Shown here: positions 9,912 to 19,076 of the stretch, piece by piece
Numbering within the stretch: the stretch's first letter is position 1
Layout: each line of letters opens with the position of its first letter
Assembly (NCBI RefSeq): GCF_028595325.1
Contig: NZ_JAQQXR010000010.1
Coordinates: 62,001 to 126,000, forward strand
Source of the DNA: Janthinobacterium fluminis
Lineage (GTDB): Bacteria > Pseudomonadota > Gammaproteobacteria > Burkholderiales > Burkholderiaceae_D
DNA length: 64,000 nt
Direction: 5' to 3'
Position numbers and translations under genes: made by a program
Notes under the pieces: generated by a model
Told to the model about the DNA's origin: nothing
Database searches by the model: none
What the model saw: only the letters and a program-made list of their open reading frames with translations

Positions 9912-10754
9912 TCAGTACGTGGAGGTGTCGAGCGCCACGCGGCTGGCGCGGATGCCGAGGCTGGCGCCGGGCGGCGCCGCGTCCGGCTGCTGCGCCAGGT
10001 AGGCGAGCAGCGCGCGTTGCCCCTCGGCGATGGCGGCCAGGTGCTGTTCCGCCAGGCTGTGGCGCCGCGCGGCGAGCGCGTACTCGGCCGCCTTGTGCTG
10101 GTGGTGCGCCCTGGCCAGCGTCGCCAGCAGGCGGTCGCGGGGCGCGTCGGCGAAGGCGATTTCCACCTCGAACAGGCCGAGCACGATGCCTTGTTCGTTG
10201 GCGTTGCTCTTGTCGTAATGGCGCAGCAGCGCGGCCATGGCTTCCAGCAGGCTGCGCACGGGGGCGTCGCCGTCGCGCAGCATTTCCTGCGCGGCCTTGT
10301 CCCGGTAGCTACTCGTCAGGGTCTGGGCGAGCAGCCGGCCGAGCGCCGTGTAGGCGTCGACGTGGCGTTCGTCGAGGCCGCTGTCGGGCCAGGCCTGGAT
10401 GCCGGCGCCCGCTTCCTTGATGGGGGCGCCGACGTCCTGCTGCTCGGCGCCGGCCAGCCGGCCCAGCGTTTGCATATACAGCACGACGGCCTGCTGCACC
10501 TTGAGGAAATCGGGGCAGGCGGTGCGGCGGCGGGCGTCGAGCGCGCGTTCGCGGCTGTCGGCGGCGGCCGACAGATAGGGTTTTTCGCGCTGGTAGGTGG
10601 CGCAATAGCGCGTGGTCAGCGCGGCGAAGGCATCCAGCTTGGCGGACTCGGCGGCGAATTCGCGCACTTCGCGCAGCCGCGCCGTCGTGGCGGTGGCGCA
10701 GCCGCCCACAGTCAGAACCAGTGCCAGCGCGGCGATGCGGTGCAGGAGTGTCAT
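9912..10754 (-). CDS. Hypothetical lipoprotein
   Basis: 280 residues with a lipoprotein signal peptide: MTLLHRIAALALVLTVGGC, lipobox VGGC, so mature Cys19 with Ala at +2 (outer-membrane sorting expected). The mature part is alpha-helical and charged, with a probable long helical bundle at about 35-230 and no recognisable catalytic motif. First gene of a probable two-gene operon with the helical protein downstream. Function unknown; a role at the cell envelope is inferred only from the signal. Confidence 0.8.
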   Translation of the reverse strand: MTLLHRIAALALVLTVGGCATATTARLREVREFAAESAKLDAFAALTTRYCATYQREKPYLSAAADSRERALDARRRTACPDFLKVQQAVVLYMQTLGRLAGAEQQDVGAPIKEAGAGIQAWPDSGLDERHVDAYTALGRLLAQTLTSSYRDKAAQEMLRDGDAPVRSLLEAMAALLRHYDKSNANEQGIVLGLFEVEIAFADAPRDRLLATLARAHHQHKAAEYALAARRHSLAEQHLAAIAEGQRALLAYLAQQPDAAPPGASLGIRASRVALDTSTY

Positions 10755-10849
10755 ACGTGCTTTCGGCGATGTCTGGGCGACCCTCGGAAAGCTTATTGTT
10801 GCGCCGGGCTGGGCGCGGTGTTTTGCGCTAACACAAGGGGCGGCGCCGC

Positions 10850-11629
10850 TCAGACGCCCAGCGCGGCGCGCCAGCCCAGGCCGGCGACGGTGCCCGCCCG
10901 CGGGTGGTATTCGCAGCCGACGTGGCCGTCGTAACCGAGCTCGTCGAGCAGGGCGAACAGCTGGCGGTAATCGATTTCGCCGCTGCCCGGCTCGTGGCGG
11001 CCCGGCGTGTCGGCCAGTTGCATATGGCGTATCAGGGGTAGCAGGGCGCGGATGGTGTCGCTCAGTTCGCCTTCCATGCGCTGCATGTGATACATGTCGA
11101 ATTGCAGGAAGATGTTGGTCCGCGCGCAGTCGGCGATGATGGCGGCCGCCTGCCGGCTATGCGAGAGGAAATAGCCGGGGATGTCGTAGGTGTTGATCGG
11201 TTCGATCAGCACGTCGATGCCGTGCGGCCGGCACAGGTCGGCGGCGACGCGCAGATTACCGATGAAGGCCAGGCGCGCCTGTTCCGGCGTGGCGTGCGGC
11301 GGCGTGATGCCGGCCATGCAGTGCAATTGCCGCACGCCCAGGGCGCGCGCATACGTCAGCGCCAATTCCACGCCGGCGCGGAACTCGGCGCCGCGCAGCG
11401 GGTCGCAGGCGAGGCCGCGCTCGCCGGCGGCCCAGTCGCCGGGCGGCAGATTGTGCAGTACCAAGCTCAGGCGGTGCTGGCGCAGGCGCGCGGCGATCTG
11501 CTCCGCCGCATAGGCGTAGGGGAAGAGGAACTCGACGGCGTCGAAGCCGGCCTGGCGGGCGGCGGCGAAACGGTCGAGGAAGTCCAGCTCGGTGAACAGC
11601 ATGGACAGGTTGGCGGCGAATTTGGGCAT
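10850..11629 (-). CDS. hyi: Hydroxypyruvate isomerase family protein
   Basis: 259-residue TIM-barrel protein of the xylose-isomerase-like sugar isomerase superfamily. It interconverts hydroxypyruvate and tartronate semialdehyde in glyoxylate/glycolate metabolism. Typical stretches: start MPKFAANLSMLFTELDFLDR, FDAVEFLFPYAY, LEPIN-type metal site (IEPINTYDIPGYFL), LQFDMYHMQRMEG, HMQLADTPGRHEPGSGEI and CEYHPRAGT. Partners such as gcl or glxR are not adjacent, so the substrate is assigned by family only. The inverted repeat at 11666-11729 lies just upstream. Confidence 0.88.
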   Translation of the reverse strand: MPKFAANLSMLFTELDFLDRFAAARQAGFDAVEFLFPYAYAAEQIAARLRQHRLSLVLHNLPPGDWAAGERGLACDPLRGAEFRAGVELALTYARALGVRQLHCMAGITPPHATPEQARLAFIGNLRVAADLCRPHGIDVLIEPINTYDIPGYFLSHSRQAAAIIADCARTNIFLQFDMYHMQRMEGELSDTIRALLPLIRHMQLADTPGRHEPGSGEIDYRQLFALLDELGYDGHVGCEYHPRAGTVAGLGWRAALGV

Positions 11630-11665
11630 GGCGGCTGGGGTGGCGTTGTCTTGGACGAAAAAAAA

Positions 11666-11729
11666 CCGCCGGGGACGGACCTGGATTGCCGAGAAATATT
11701 TCCCGTCAATCGAGGTCCGTCCCCAGCGG
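11666..11729. repeat. Dispersed inverted repeat, copy 1 (also terminator-like for rhlE)
   Basis: A 64-bp palindrome with no loop spacer: arms 11666-11697 and 11698-11729, 32 bp each with 4 mismatches. The arm core is GGGGACGGACC, related to copies at 13303-13358 and 33922-33977. On the minus strand it starts 24 bp after the rhlE stop, and the stem is followed by eight Ts (plus-strand A-run ending at 11665), so it should also act as an intrinsic terminator. Confidence 0.88.
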
Positions 11730-11752
11730 TTCGCTGTCGCCGGCTTGCCGGC

Positions 11753-13129
11753 TTAGCGGCCGCGGCCGCCGGAGCGGTGGTTGGCCGCCGAGCGCGGCGC
11801 GCTGCTGCGGCCGGCGCCGCCGCCGTTGCCGCCGCCACCGCCGCCACCGCCGCCACCGCTGCGCGGTTTGGCGCCGCCGCCGGCCGCCTTGACGCGCACC
11901 ACGGTGCCCGCCGGACGGGCGTTGCGGTGGCCGCCGGTGCCGCTGCGCAGTTGCACAGGCTGGGCGCGGGCGTTCAGGTCAGGCTCGAAGCCGGGCAGGA
12001 CTTGGCGCGGCAGCGTCTGCTTGATGAGCTTCTCTATGTCCTTGAGCATTTCGTGCTCGTCGACGCAGACCAGGGACACGGCTTCGCCGGTGGCGCCGGC
12101 GCGGCCGGTACGGCCGATGCGGTGCACATAGTCTTCAGGAATGTTCGGCAAGTCGTAGTTGACGACGTGCGGCAACTGGTCGATGTCGATGCCGCGCGCG
12201 GCAATGTCGGTGGCCACCAGCACTTGCAGCGTGCCGTCCTTGAATTCGGACAGGGCGCGGGTGCGCGCCGACTGGCTCTTGTTGCCGTGGATGGCCAGCG
12301 CGCCGATGCCGTCCGCGCCCAGTTGCTCGACGAGCTTGTTGGCGCCGTGCTTGGTGCGGGTGAAGACCAGCACCTGGGTCCAGTTGTTGCTCTTGATCAG
12401 ATACGACAGCATCGGGTGCTTCTTGTCGCGGTCGACCGGATGGATTTTTTGCGCGATGACTTCGACGGTCGAGTTGCGGCGCGCCACTTCGATCATCGCC
12501 GGCTTGTTCAGCAAGCCGTCGGCCAGGGCCTTGATCTCTTCCGAGAAGGTGGCCGAGAACAGCAGGTTCTGGCGTTTCGGCGGCAGCACGGCCAGCACTT
12601 TCTTGATGTCGCGGATAAAGCCCATGTCGAGCATGCGGTCGGCTTCGTCGAGGATCAGGATTTCGATCTTCGACAGGTCGACGGTGCCCTGGCCCATGTG
12701 GTCGAGCAGGCGGCCCGGCGTGGCGACGAGGATGTCGACGCCGTGCTTGAGCTGTTTGATTTGCGGGTTGATGCCGACGCCGCCGAAGATCACGGCCGAG
12801 TTCAGCTTCGTGTACTTGCCGTAGACGCGCACGCTTTCCTCGACCTGGGCCGCCAGTTCGCGGGTGGGGGTGAGGATCAGCGCGCGGATGGCGCGGGTCG
12901 AGGTGTTGCTGACGAGCGCGGCGCCGTTGGCGTCCGTCGACAGGCGGTGCAGGATGGGCAGCGTGAAGCCGGCCGTCTTGCCGGTGCCCGTTTGCGCGCC
13001 GGCCAGCAAATCGCCGCCGCCCAGCACTGCCGGGATCGCTTGGGTCTGAATCGGGGTCGGTACGGTGTAACCGTGTTCGGTAACGGCACGGACGATGGCG
13101 TCGGACAAACCGAGAGAGGAAAAGGACAT
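11753..13129 (-). CDS. rhlE: DEAD-box ATP-dependent RNA helicase, RhlE type
   Basis: 458 residues. Helicase core with Q motif (TPIQTQAIP), Walker A AQTGTGKT at 45-52, PTRELAAQ at 88-95, TPGR, DEAD at 161-164, SAT at 192-194, and motif [12 protein letters not shown]. The C-terminal tail from about 385 is basic and Gly/Arg-rich with an uninterrupted run of ten glycines and ends SGGRGR, a flexible RNA-binding extension. It unwinds short RNA duplexes in ribosome assembly or decay. RhlE is favoured over other DEAD proteins by the [14 protein letters not shown] start and the Gly-rich tail. The poly-Gly part is encoded by GCC/ACC-like trinucleotide repeats. Confidence 0.92.
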   Translation of the reverse strand: MSFSSLGLSDAIVRAVTEHGYTVPTPIQTQAIPAVLGGGDLLAGAQTGTGKTAGFTLPILHRLSTDANGAALVSNTSTRAIRALILTPTRELAAQVEESVRVYGKYTKLNSAVIFGGVGINPQIKQLKHGVDILVATPGRLLDHMGQGTVDLSKIEILILDEADRMLDMGFIRDIKKVLAVLPPKRQNLLFSATFSEEIKALADGLLNKPAMIEVARRNSTVEVIAQKIHPVDRDKKHPMLSYLIKSNNWTQVLVFTRTKHGANKLVEQLGADGIGALAIHGNKSQSARTRALSEFKDGTLQVLVATDIAARGIDIDQLPHVVNYDLPNIPEDYVHRIGRTGRAGATGEAVSLVCVDEHEMLKDIEKLIKQTLPRQVLPGFEPDLNARAQPVQLRSGTGGHRNARPAGTVVRVKAAGGGAKPRSGGGGGGGGGGNGGGAGRSSAPRSAANHRSGGRGR

Positions 13130-13302
13130 GGTAACTTTATTGTGAGATCGGCCTGTCGCCGCATGGGGCGCCAGTCGCAGGCAATCAGATTAGGGTCAGA
13201 AGACAGCGGCAAGGGGACTGGTCATATGTGCCGCACGCAGCCAGTATAACAGCCTTGCGCATGGCGGCGTGAATTGTTTCAAACTGGCAACGGGCAAAAA
13301 AA

Positions 13303-13358
13303 GGGGACAGGCCACGATTTCCGGGCAATTCTTGCCCGGGAAATCGTGGTCTGTCCCC
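13303..13358. repeat. Dispersed inverted repeat, copy 2 (terminator-like for suhB)
   Basis: Arms 13303-13328 and 13332-13358, matching except for one A/G difference and a one-base bulge, with a 3-nt loop. The arm starts GGGGACAGRCCACGATTT. It lies 15 bp beyond the suhB stop, and on the minus strand the stem is followed directly by seven Ts (plus-strand A-run 13296-13302), so it should terminate suhB transcription. Same family as 11666-11729 and 33922-33977. Confidence 0.88.
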
Positions 13359-13372
13359 AGCTTGCCGCTCGC

Positions 13373-14164
13373 TTAGGCGAACGGCGCCAGCAGCGCGACC
13401 ATCTGGCCGAAGATTTTCGGGCTGGCGGCGATCACGTCGCCCTTGTACAGGTAGTCCGATTCGCCGTTGAATTCGCCGACGATGCCGCCCGATTCCGTGA
13501 TCATCAGCGCGCCCGCCGCGATGTCCCACGGTTTCAAGCCTTTTTCGTAGAAGCCGTCGAGGCGGCCGCAGGCGACGTAGGCCAGGTCCAGCGCGGCCGA
13601 GCCGGCGCGCCGCACGCCCTGGGCGCGCTCGCCCATGATCTGGTACATTTTCAGGTATTCGTCGAGGGCGCGCGGGCTGCCGGCCACGTAGCCGTTGCCC
13701 AGTAGGGCCTTGGACATGCGGTCGAGCTTGGTGACGCGGATGCGCTTGTCGTTCAGGTAGGCGCCGGCGCCCTTGGTGGCCGTGAACAGGTCGTTGCGCA
13801 CCGGATCGTAGATGACGGCCTGGGTGACGACGCCGCGGTGGGCCAGGGCGATCGAGATGCAGTATTGCGGGAAGCCGTGGATGAAGTTGGTGGTGCCGTC
13901 GAGCGGATCGATGATCCACTGGTATTCATTCTCGTCGTGGGTGTTGGCGGAAGCTCCGGACTCCTCGGCCAGGATGGCGTGATCGGGGTAGGCCTTGGAG
14001 AGCACCTCGATGATGGCTTGTTCGGCGGCCTGGTCGATGTCGGTGACGAAATCGTTGTGTTGTTTTTCGGTAACGACGACGCGGTCGAGATCGAAAGAGG
14101 CGCGGTTGATGACGGTCGCGCCGCGACGGGCGGCTTTGATCGCCGTGTTGAGCATTGGGTGCAT
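13373..14164 (-). CDS. suhB: Inositol-1-monophosphatase
   Basis: 263 residues from the ATG at 14164 ([15 protein letters not shown]). The open frame extends upstream but that part does not resemble the family, and GGAAG precedes this ATG. The Li-sensitive phosphatase signature is complete: EESG with Glu68, DPLDGTTNF with Asp86 and Asp89, and the C-terminal [15 protein letters not shown]. It hydrolyses inositol monophosphate; in proteobacteria SuhB also joins rRNA transcription antitermination. Divergent from trmJ, as in other proteobacteria. Confidence 0.95.
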   Translation of the reverse strand: MHPMLNTAIKAARRGATVINRASFDLDRVVVTEKQHNDFVTDIDQAAEQAIIEVLSKAYPDHAILAEESGASANTHDENEYQWIIDPLDGTTNFIHGFPQYCISIALAHRGVVTQAVIYDPVRNDLFTATKGAGAYLNDKRIRVTKLDRMSKALLGNGYVAGSPRALDEYLKMYQIMGERAQGVRRAGSAALDLAYVACGRLDGFYEKGLKPWDIAAGALMITESGGIVGEFNGESDYLYKGDVIAASPKIFGQMVALLAPFA

Positions 14165-14353
14165 ATGAGCTTCCGGTAAAAGAACGCTCACGCCCAGCGG
14201 GACGTTTCCGGCCCGCAGCGCGTGAGAGTACAAGAATGAATTAAAGAGCGGAGCGGTGCCGAAATGGTTAAAATCCCGCCCTGGCACGGGCGTTTCGCCC
14301 TGCCGCTGACCGGAATTTTCCTGCATCGATACCGCGCAATAGCGCTATTTTAA

Positions 14354-15112
14354 ATGAACCTGCCCGAAATCAACACGTCTCTTTTCAAACGCCTGCGATT
14401 TATCCTGGTCCAGACCAGCCGCCCGGGCAATATCGGCGCCGTCGCGCGGGCCATGAAAACGATGGGCTTCACCGATCTGGTGCTGGTCGAGCCGCGCTTT
14501 CCCGACGCGCTGCAAGACGCCGAGGCGGTCGCCTTCGCCAGCGGCGCCCAGGACATCCTGGCCGGCGCGCGCATCGTCGGCTCGATGGCCGAGGCGCTGG
14601 AGGGCTGCAACTTCGCCGCCGCCGTGTCGGCCCGGCTGCGCGAGTTTTCGCCGCCCGTGCTGGCGCCGCGCGCCCTGGCGGGGCAGTTGGCCGGCGACGC
14701 CGGCTTGAACGCGGCTTTAATTTTTGGCAACGAACGCTTCGGTTTGCCGAACCAGATCGTCGAGGCGTGCAATGTGTTGATCAATATTCCAGCCAATCCC
14801 GACTATTCCTCGCTGAACTTGTCGCAGGCGGCCCAGGTGCTGGCCTATGAGTGCCGGGTGGCCGCGCTGGGCGACGCCCAGGGCGCCAGCGCCATCGGTT
14901 TCCACGGCCAGGCCGCCGGGCTGGACCAGATCGAGGGCATGTACGCCCATCTGGAGCGGGCGCTGGTGGCCATCGACTTCCTCGACGCCGACAATCCGAA
15001 GAAGCTGATGCCGCGGCTGAAGCGCCTGTTCGCGCGCACCCAGCTCGAGACGGAGGAGGTCAACATCCTGCGCGGCATCGCCCGGCAAATCCTGGCGAAG
15101 GCCAAGCCCTAA
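14354..15112 (+). CDS. trmJ: tRNA (cytidine/uridine-32-2'-O)-methyltransferase
   Basis: 252 residues, SPOUT fold. RNA-binding start FILVQTSRPGNIGAVARAMK at about 17-36, then the knot motifs LIFGNERFGLPNQ and YSSLNLSQAAQVLAYE that bind S-adenosylmethionine. A helical C-terminal extension (about 165-252) is typical of TrmJ. It methylates the ribose at position 32 of several tRNAs. The divergent suhB neighbour agrees with this. Its stop overlaps the stop of the convergent 233-residue gene by four bases. Confidence 0.92.
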   Translation: MNLPEINTSLFKRLRFILVQTSRPGNIGAVARAMKTMGFTDLVLVEPRFPDALQDAEAVAFASGAQDILAGARIVGSMAEALEGCNFAAAVSARLREFSPPVLAPRALAGQLAGDAGLNAALIFGNERFGLPNQIVEACNVLINIPANPDYSSLNLSQAAQVLAYECRVAALGDAQGASAIGFHGQAAGLDQIEGMYAHLERALVAIDFLDADNPKKLMPRLKRLFARTQLETEEVNILRGIARQILAKAKP

Positions 15113-15810
15113 TCCCCCACCTCGAACGGCCGCGGCCGTCCGCCGTATATATTGTCCAGCATGCGGCGTTCGCGCCCGACGATGCTGGCGACGAATACCT
15201 CGGGCCCCCGCATGTGCTTGAAGGCGTTGAAGCCGTTCTCCAGGAAGCGCTGCAGGTCGCCCAGCCCCGCCAGCCGGGCCGGGCCGCGCATCAGGCCCAG
15301 CGTCGCCGACAGGAAGGGCAGGCGCACCAGCTCGCACAGGGAATCGCCGAGCGCTTTGACCAGCGTCAACTGGCTGTCGCGGTCCGCGTGTAAGGTGGTC
15401 GTGCGGTAGGCGTCGATATAGTCGCGCTCGCTGAAGCGCTCGCCCAGCGCCCGCGCCATCGCCGTGTCGAGGCGCTCGGACAGCGCGTCGAGCACGATCG
15501 CCTCGGTGATGGCCCGCAGCGCGTGCAGCGGCAGCACCCGCTGCATCGTCGGGACGATGCGTTCGAGGTCGGCGTCGCGCTGGCTCAGGTCCGCCGCGCC
15601 GTACAGCTCGTCGAGGAAGAACAGCGCGGCGGCGCGGCTGTTGGGCGCCGCCAGCAGGTCGGCGTGGCTGTGCGCCAGGCGCGCCGACTGGAATTGCTTG
15701 AGCGCCGTGCGCGCCGCCAGCAGGGCCGGTTCGCGCTTGGCCGCCTGGCGCTCGGCTTTGACGGCGCGCAATTGCTGCTCCAGTGTCTTGACGAGGTCTT
15801 CTTTTCTCAT
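15109..15810 (-). CDS. Conserved hypothetical protein with FFLDELYG motif
   Basis: Not assigned a function. 233 residues, soluble and mostly helical: a basic N-terminal coiled coil (about 1-50, KTLEQQLRAVKAERQAAKRE), then SRAAALFFLDELYGAADLSQRD at about 58-79, and a C-terminal region ending FLENGFNAFKHMRGPEVF...RMLDNIYGG. The FFLDELYG block looks like a family signature in proteobacterial hypothetical proteins. Convergent with trmJ. Confidence 0.8.
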   Translation of the reverse strand: MRKEDLVKTLEQQLRAVKAERQAAKREPALLAARTALKQFQSARLAHSHADLLAAPNSRAAALFFLDELYGAADLSQRDADLERIVPTMQRVLPLHALRAITEAIVLDALSERLDTAMARALGERFSERDYIDAYRTTTLHADRDSQLTLVKALGDSLCELVRLPFLSATLGLMRGPARLAGLGDLQRFLENGFNAFKHMRGPEVFVASIVGRERRMLDNIYGGRPRPFEVGD

Positions 15811-15905
15811 GCCGCACTTTTACCAGATATGACTAGACTGGACGCTCTATTTTTGCGCCCGGGGCTTGGCGTACACTGGACCCCTGGATAAAAATATAAT
15901 ATGGA

Positions 15906-16439
15906 ATGACAGACATGCAGACTTCGCGCAGGGCGTTTCTCAAGGTTGGCGTCGTCGGCGCGGTGGCGCTGGCGGGCGGCGGCGCGCTCTACCGTCTGCT
16001 GCGCGGACCGGCCTTGCCCGGCCGCTTCGTGCTCGACGGCGCGGCCGCGGCGGCGCTGGCGGCGATCGCCCCGGTGATGCTGGGCCAGGCCGTGCCCGGC
16101 GAGGCGGCGGCGCGCGCGGCCGCCGTCGCCGCCGTCTGCGAGCAGGTGCAGCAGGCCATACTCGGCCTGCCGCTGGCGACGCAGAAGGAGGTGGGGGATC
16201 TGTTCGGCCTGCTGGCGCTGGCGCCGGCGCGGCGCTTCGTCGCCGGCGTCTCCAGCGGCTGGGACGAGGCCAGCCCGGACCAGGTCGGCGCCTTCCTGCA
16301 AAGCTGGCGCACGCACCGCTTCGCCATGCTGCAAACGGCTTACCACGCCCTGCATGACCTGATCGTCGGCTGCTGGTACGCCGACCCGCGGAACTGGCAG
16401 GCGATCGGCTATCCCGGCCCGCTCAAGGAACTGGGCTGA
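15906..16439 (+). CDS. Tat-exported small subunit of a GMC-type dehydrogenase
   Basis: 177 residues. A twin-arginine signal peptide (SRRAFLKVGVVGAVALAGGG) is followed by a helical domain of about 140 residues. A small Tat-signal protein directly ahead of a GMC flavoprotein is the usual arrangement for FAD-dependent gluconate, sorbitol or alcohol dehydrogenases, where it co-exports the folded flavoprotein through Tat. The second in-frame ATG at 15915 also works. TATAAT at 15895-15900 lies so close that the transcript may have a very short leader. The GMC gene follows after 32 bp. Confidence 0.8.
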   Translation: MTDMQTSRRAFLKVGVVGAVALAGGGALYRLLRGPALPGRFVLDGAAAAALAAIAPVMLGQAVPGEAAARAAAVAAVCEQVQQAILGLPLATQKEVGDLFGLLALAPARRFVAGVSSGWDEASPDQVGAFLQSWRTHRFAMLQTAYHALHDLIVGCWYADPRNWQAIGYPGPLKELG

Positions 16440-16471
16440 GCGCCGGCATCTTATTATTTGAGGAAGCAGCA

Positions 16472-18109
16472 ATGAATTCATCTAGCGCAGCGCAGGCGGC
16501 GGGGGGCATTCCCGATCCGATCGAGGCCGGGCTGGCGGCGGGCTGGCGGGTGCTCGACGCCAGCACGCTGGAGGGCGACCGCGTCTTCGAGGCCGACGTC
16601 GTGGTGATCGGCAGCGGCGCCGGCGGCGGCGTGACGGCCGAGATACTCAGCGCGGCCGGCCTGAAGGTCATCATCGTCGAGGAGGGCGCGCTGAAGTCCT
16701 CGCGCCACTTCAAGATGCGCGAGGCGGACGCCTATCCGGCCCTGTACCAGGAGTCGGCGGCGCGCAAGACCAAGGACAAGGCGATCAATATTTTGCAGGG
16801 CCGCACCGTGGGCGGCTCGACGACGGTGAACTGGACGTCGAGCTTCCGCACGCCGGAAGGCACGCTGGCCTATTGGGGCAAGCATTTCGGCCTGAAGGGC
16901 TATTCGGCCGAGGCGATGGCACCGTGGTTCGAGATGATGGAGCGGCGCCTGAGCGTCGGCGCCTGGACCGCGCCGCCGAATGAAAACAATGATTTGCTGC
17001 GGCGCGGCGCCGAGCGGCTGAATATTCCGGTGGCGGCGATCCGGCGCAACGTCAAGGGTTGCTGGAACCTCGGTTACTGCGGCATGGGGTGCCCGACCAA
17101 CGCCAAGCAGTCGATGCTGGTGACGACGATCCCGGCCGCGCTGGCGCACGGCGCCACGCTGCTGACGCGCACGCGCGCCGAGCGCTTCTTTTTCAAGGGC
17201 GACAAGGTCGAGCGCTTGCTGTGCATGGCGCTGGACGCCGGCGGTCTGGCGCCGTCCGGGCGCCGCCTGACGCTGCGGGCGCGCCACTTCGTCGTCGCCG
17301 GCGGCGCCATCAACTCGCCGGCGCTGCTGATGCGCTCGCTGGCGCCCGATCCGCACGGCCTGCTGGGCAAGCGCACCTTCCTGCACCCGACCGTGATTTC
17401 GGCCGGGCTGTTCGAGCAGCGCGTCGACGGCTACGCCGGCGCGCCGCAGACGATCTATTCCGACCATTTCCTGCAGACCCAGGCCATCGACGGGCCGATC
17501 GGCTACAAGCTGGAGGCGCCGCCGCTGCACCCGCTGCTGCTGTCGACGACGATGGCCGGCTTCGGCAACGAGCACGCGGCGATGATGCGCCAGTTCGCCC
17601 ACACGCACGCGCTGCTGGCGCTGCTGCGCGACGGCTTCCACGCCGAGGCGCCCGGCGGCAGCGTGGCGCTGGGCGCCGGCGGCGCGGCCGTGCTCGACTA
17701 CCCGATCTCGGGCTTCATCTGGGACGGCGTGCGCCGGGCGCTGCTGTCGATGGCGGAGATCCAGTTCGCCGCCGGCGCGCAGAGCGTCTATCCGGTCCAC
17801 GAGATGGCACGCGGCTACACCACCTGGGCCGAGGCGCGCAAGGGCATCGCCGCGCTGCCGTACAAGGCGCTGCTGACGCGCGTCGTGTCGGCCCACGTGA
17901 TGGGCGGCTGCGCGCTGTCGGACGACACGCGCCTGGGCGTGACGGGCGCCGACGGCCGCTACCACGGCGTCGCCAACCTGTCCGTGCACGACGGCTCGCT
18001 GTTCCCCACGTCGATAGGCGCCAATCCGCAACTGTCGATCTACGCCGTCGCGGCGCGCCTGGCCAGCGGGCTGGCGCAGGCCCTGGCGGCGCGGCCGGCG
18101 CCGGCCTGA
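16472..18109 (+). CDS. GMC family FAD-dependent oxidoreductase
   Basis: 545 residues. FAD-binding GSGAGGGV at about 47-54, the GMC signature region GRTVGGSTTVNWTSSFRTP, a second signature AGGAINSPALLMRS, the catalytic-His region VSAHVMGGCALSDD at about 475, and the FAD C-terminal motif GANPQLSIYAVAARLA. It oxidises an alcohol group; the substrate (sugar, polyol, sterol or long-chain alcohol) cannot be read from sequence. It has no signal of its own and probably exports with the Tat subunit upstream. A CWNLGYCGMGCPTNAKQS stretch holds several cysteines that could bind a metal or disulphide. No cytochrome subunit is adjacent. Confidence 0.9.
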   Translation: MNSSSAAQAAGGIPDPIEAGLAAGWRVLDASTLEGDRVFEADVVVIGSGAGGGVTAEILSAAGLKVIIVEEGALKSSRHFKMREADAYPALYQESAARKTKDKAINILQGRTVGGSTTVNWTSSFRTPEGTLAYWGKHFGLKGYSAEAMAPWFEMMERRLSVGAWTAPPNENNDLLRRGAERLNIPVAAIRRNVKGCWNLGYCGMGCPTNAKQSMLVTTIPAALAHGATLLTRTRAERFFFKGDKVERLLCMALDAGGLAPSGRRLTLRARHFVVAGGAINSPALLMRSLAPDPHGLLGKRTFLHPTVISAGLFEQRVDGYAGAPQTIYSDHFLQTQAIDGPIGYKLEAPPLHPLLLSTTMAGFGNEHAAMMRQFAHTHALLALLRDGFHAEAPGGSVALGAGGAAVLDYPISGFIWDGVRRALLSMAEIQFAAGAQSVYPVHEMARGYTTWAEARKGIAALPYKALLTRVVSAHVMGGCALSDDTRLGVTGADGRYHGVANLSVHDGSLFPTSIGANPQLSIYAVAARLASGLAQALAARPAPA

Positions 18110-18122
18110 AGGAGGGCGGACG

Positions 18123-19076
18123 GTGATCGCGCGCATCCTCAAGCTGCTGCTGGCGCTGCAATTGCTGCTGCTGGCGGGGCTGTGGCTGGCCCTGCTCAAG
18201 GTCTGGCCGGCGCTGCCGGCCGGCGCGGGGCTGGCGCTGGCCGTGGCGGCGCTGCTGGCGCTGCGCCTGCTGATCACGGCGAACAATTTTTTGCTCAGTT
18301 GGCGTTGCCGCAGCGTCACACCGGCGCCGTACCGGCCGTCGCCGGCGGCGCGCCTCCGCCTGTTCGCCGGCGAGTTCGTCGCGACGCTGCTGTCCTCGTC
18401 CTGGAGCATGGCCTGGCCGCGCCTGGACACCTTTGCCGGGCGCGGCGGCGCCGGCTTGCCGGTGCTGCTGGTGCACGGCTACGTCTGCAACCGCGGTTAT
18501 TGGGCGCCGCTGAGCCGGCGCCTGCGGCGGGCCGGCATCAGCCACGCCGCCGTCGACCTGGAGCCGCTCGGCGCCGGCATCGACGACTACGCGCCCCTGC
18601 TGCGCCGCGCCATCGCCGCGCTGTGCGCCGCCAGCGGCAGCGCGCAAGTGATCCTGGTCTGCCACAGCATGGGCGGCCTGGTGGCGCGCGCCTATCTGCG
18701 CAGCGACGGCGAGGCGCGCGTGGCGCGCGTCATCACGCTGGGCACGCCGCACAATGGCACGGCGCTGGCGCATTTCGGCGCCGGCCTGAACGCGCGCCAG
18801 ATGCGCCGCGGCAGCGACTGGCTGGGCGCGCTCGACGCCGGCGAGGACATGGCCAGGCGGGCCTTGTTCACGTCGATCTTTTCGCACCATGACAACATTG
18901 TCGCACCGCAAACATCGGCCTGCCTGGCGGGCGCGAACAACCGCCCGTTCGGCGCCATCGGCCATGTCGCGCTGGGGCGCCACCCGGCCATTCTCGCCTG
19001 CGTGCTCGAGGAAATCGCCCAGGCATCGGCCGCGCCGGACGCCGCCGCGGCGCCGCGCGCACACGGACTCAACTGA
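18123..19076 (+). CDS. Alpha/beta hydrolase, membrane-anchored lipase/esterase-like
   Basis: 317 residues from a GTG start with a strong AAGGAGGG site. Two N-terminal hydrophobic segments (about 5-25 and 35-58), then an alpha/beta hydrolase domain: VLLVHGY (oxyanion region, 115-121), nucleophile elbow CHSMGG with Ser182, and THNGTALAHFG-like TLGTPHNG, typical of bacterial triacylglycerol lipases and PGAP1-like esterases. The catalytic His is probably in GHVALGRHP near the end. 13 bp after the GMC gene, so likely the third gene of the operon: it may release an alcohol that the dehydrogenase oxidises (inference). Confidence 0.85.
   Translation: MIARILKLLLALQLLLLAGLWLALLKVWPALPAGAGLALAVAALLALRLLITANNFLLSWRCRSVTPAPYRPSPAARLRLFAGEFVATLLSSSWSMAWPRLDTFAGRGGAGLPVLLVHGYVCNRGYWAPLSRRLRRAGISHAAVDLEPLGAGIDDYAPLLRRAIAALCAASGSAQVILVCHSMGGLVARAYLRSDGEARVARVITLGTPHNGTALAHFGAGLNARQMRRGSDWLGALDAGEDMARRALFTSIFSHHDNIVAPQTSACLAGANNRPFGAIGHVALGRHPAILACVLEEIAQASAAPDAAAAPRAHGLN

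Noticed and set aside
11666-11729. Palindrome considered as the end of an insertion sequence
   Set aside because: No transposase or matching partner end within reach and no target duplication; fits a small dispersed repeat better.
11816-11862. Trinucleotide repeat in the rhlE 3' end as a microsatellite element
   Set aside because: It simply encodes the Gly-rich RNA-binding tail that is normal for RhlE proteins.
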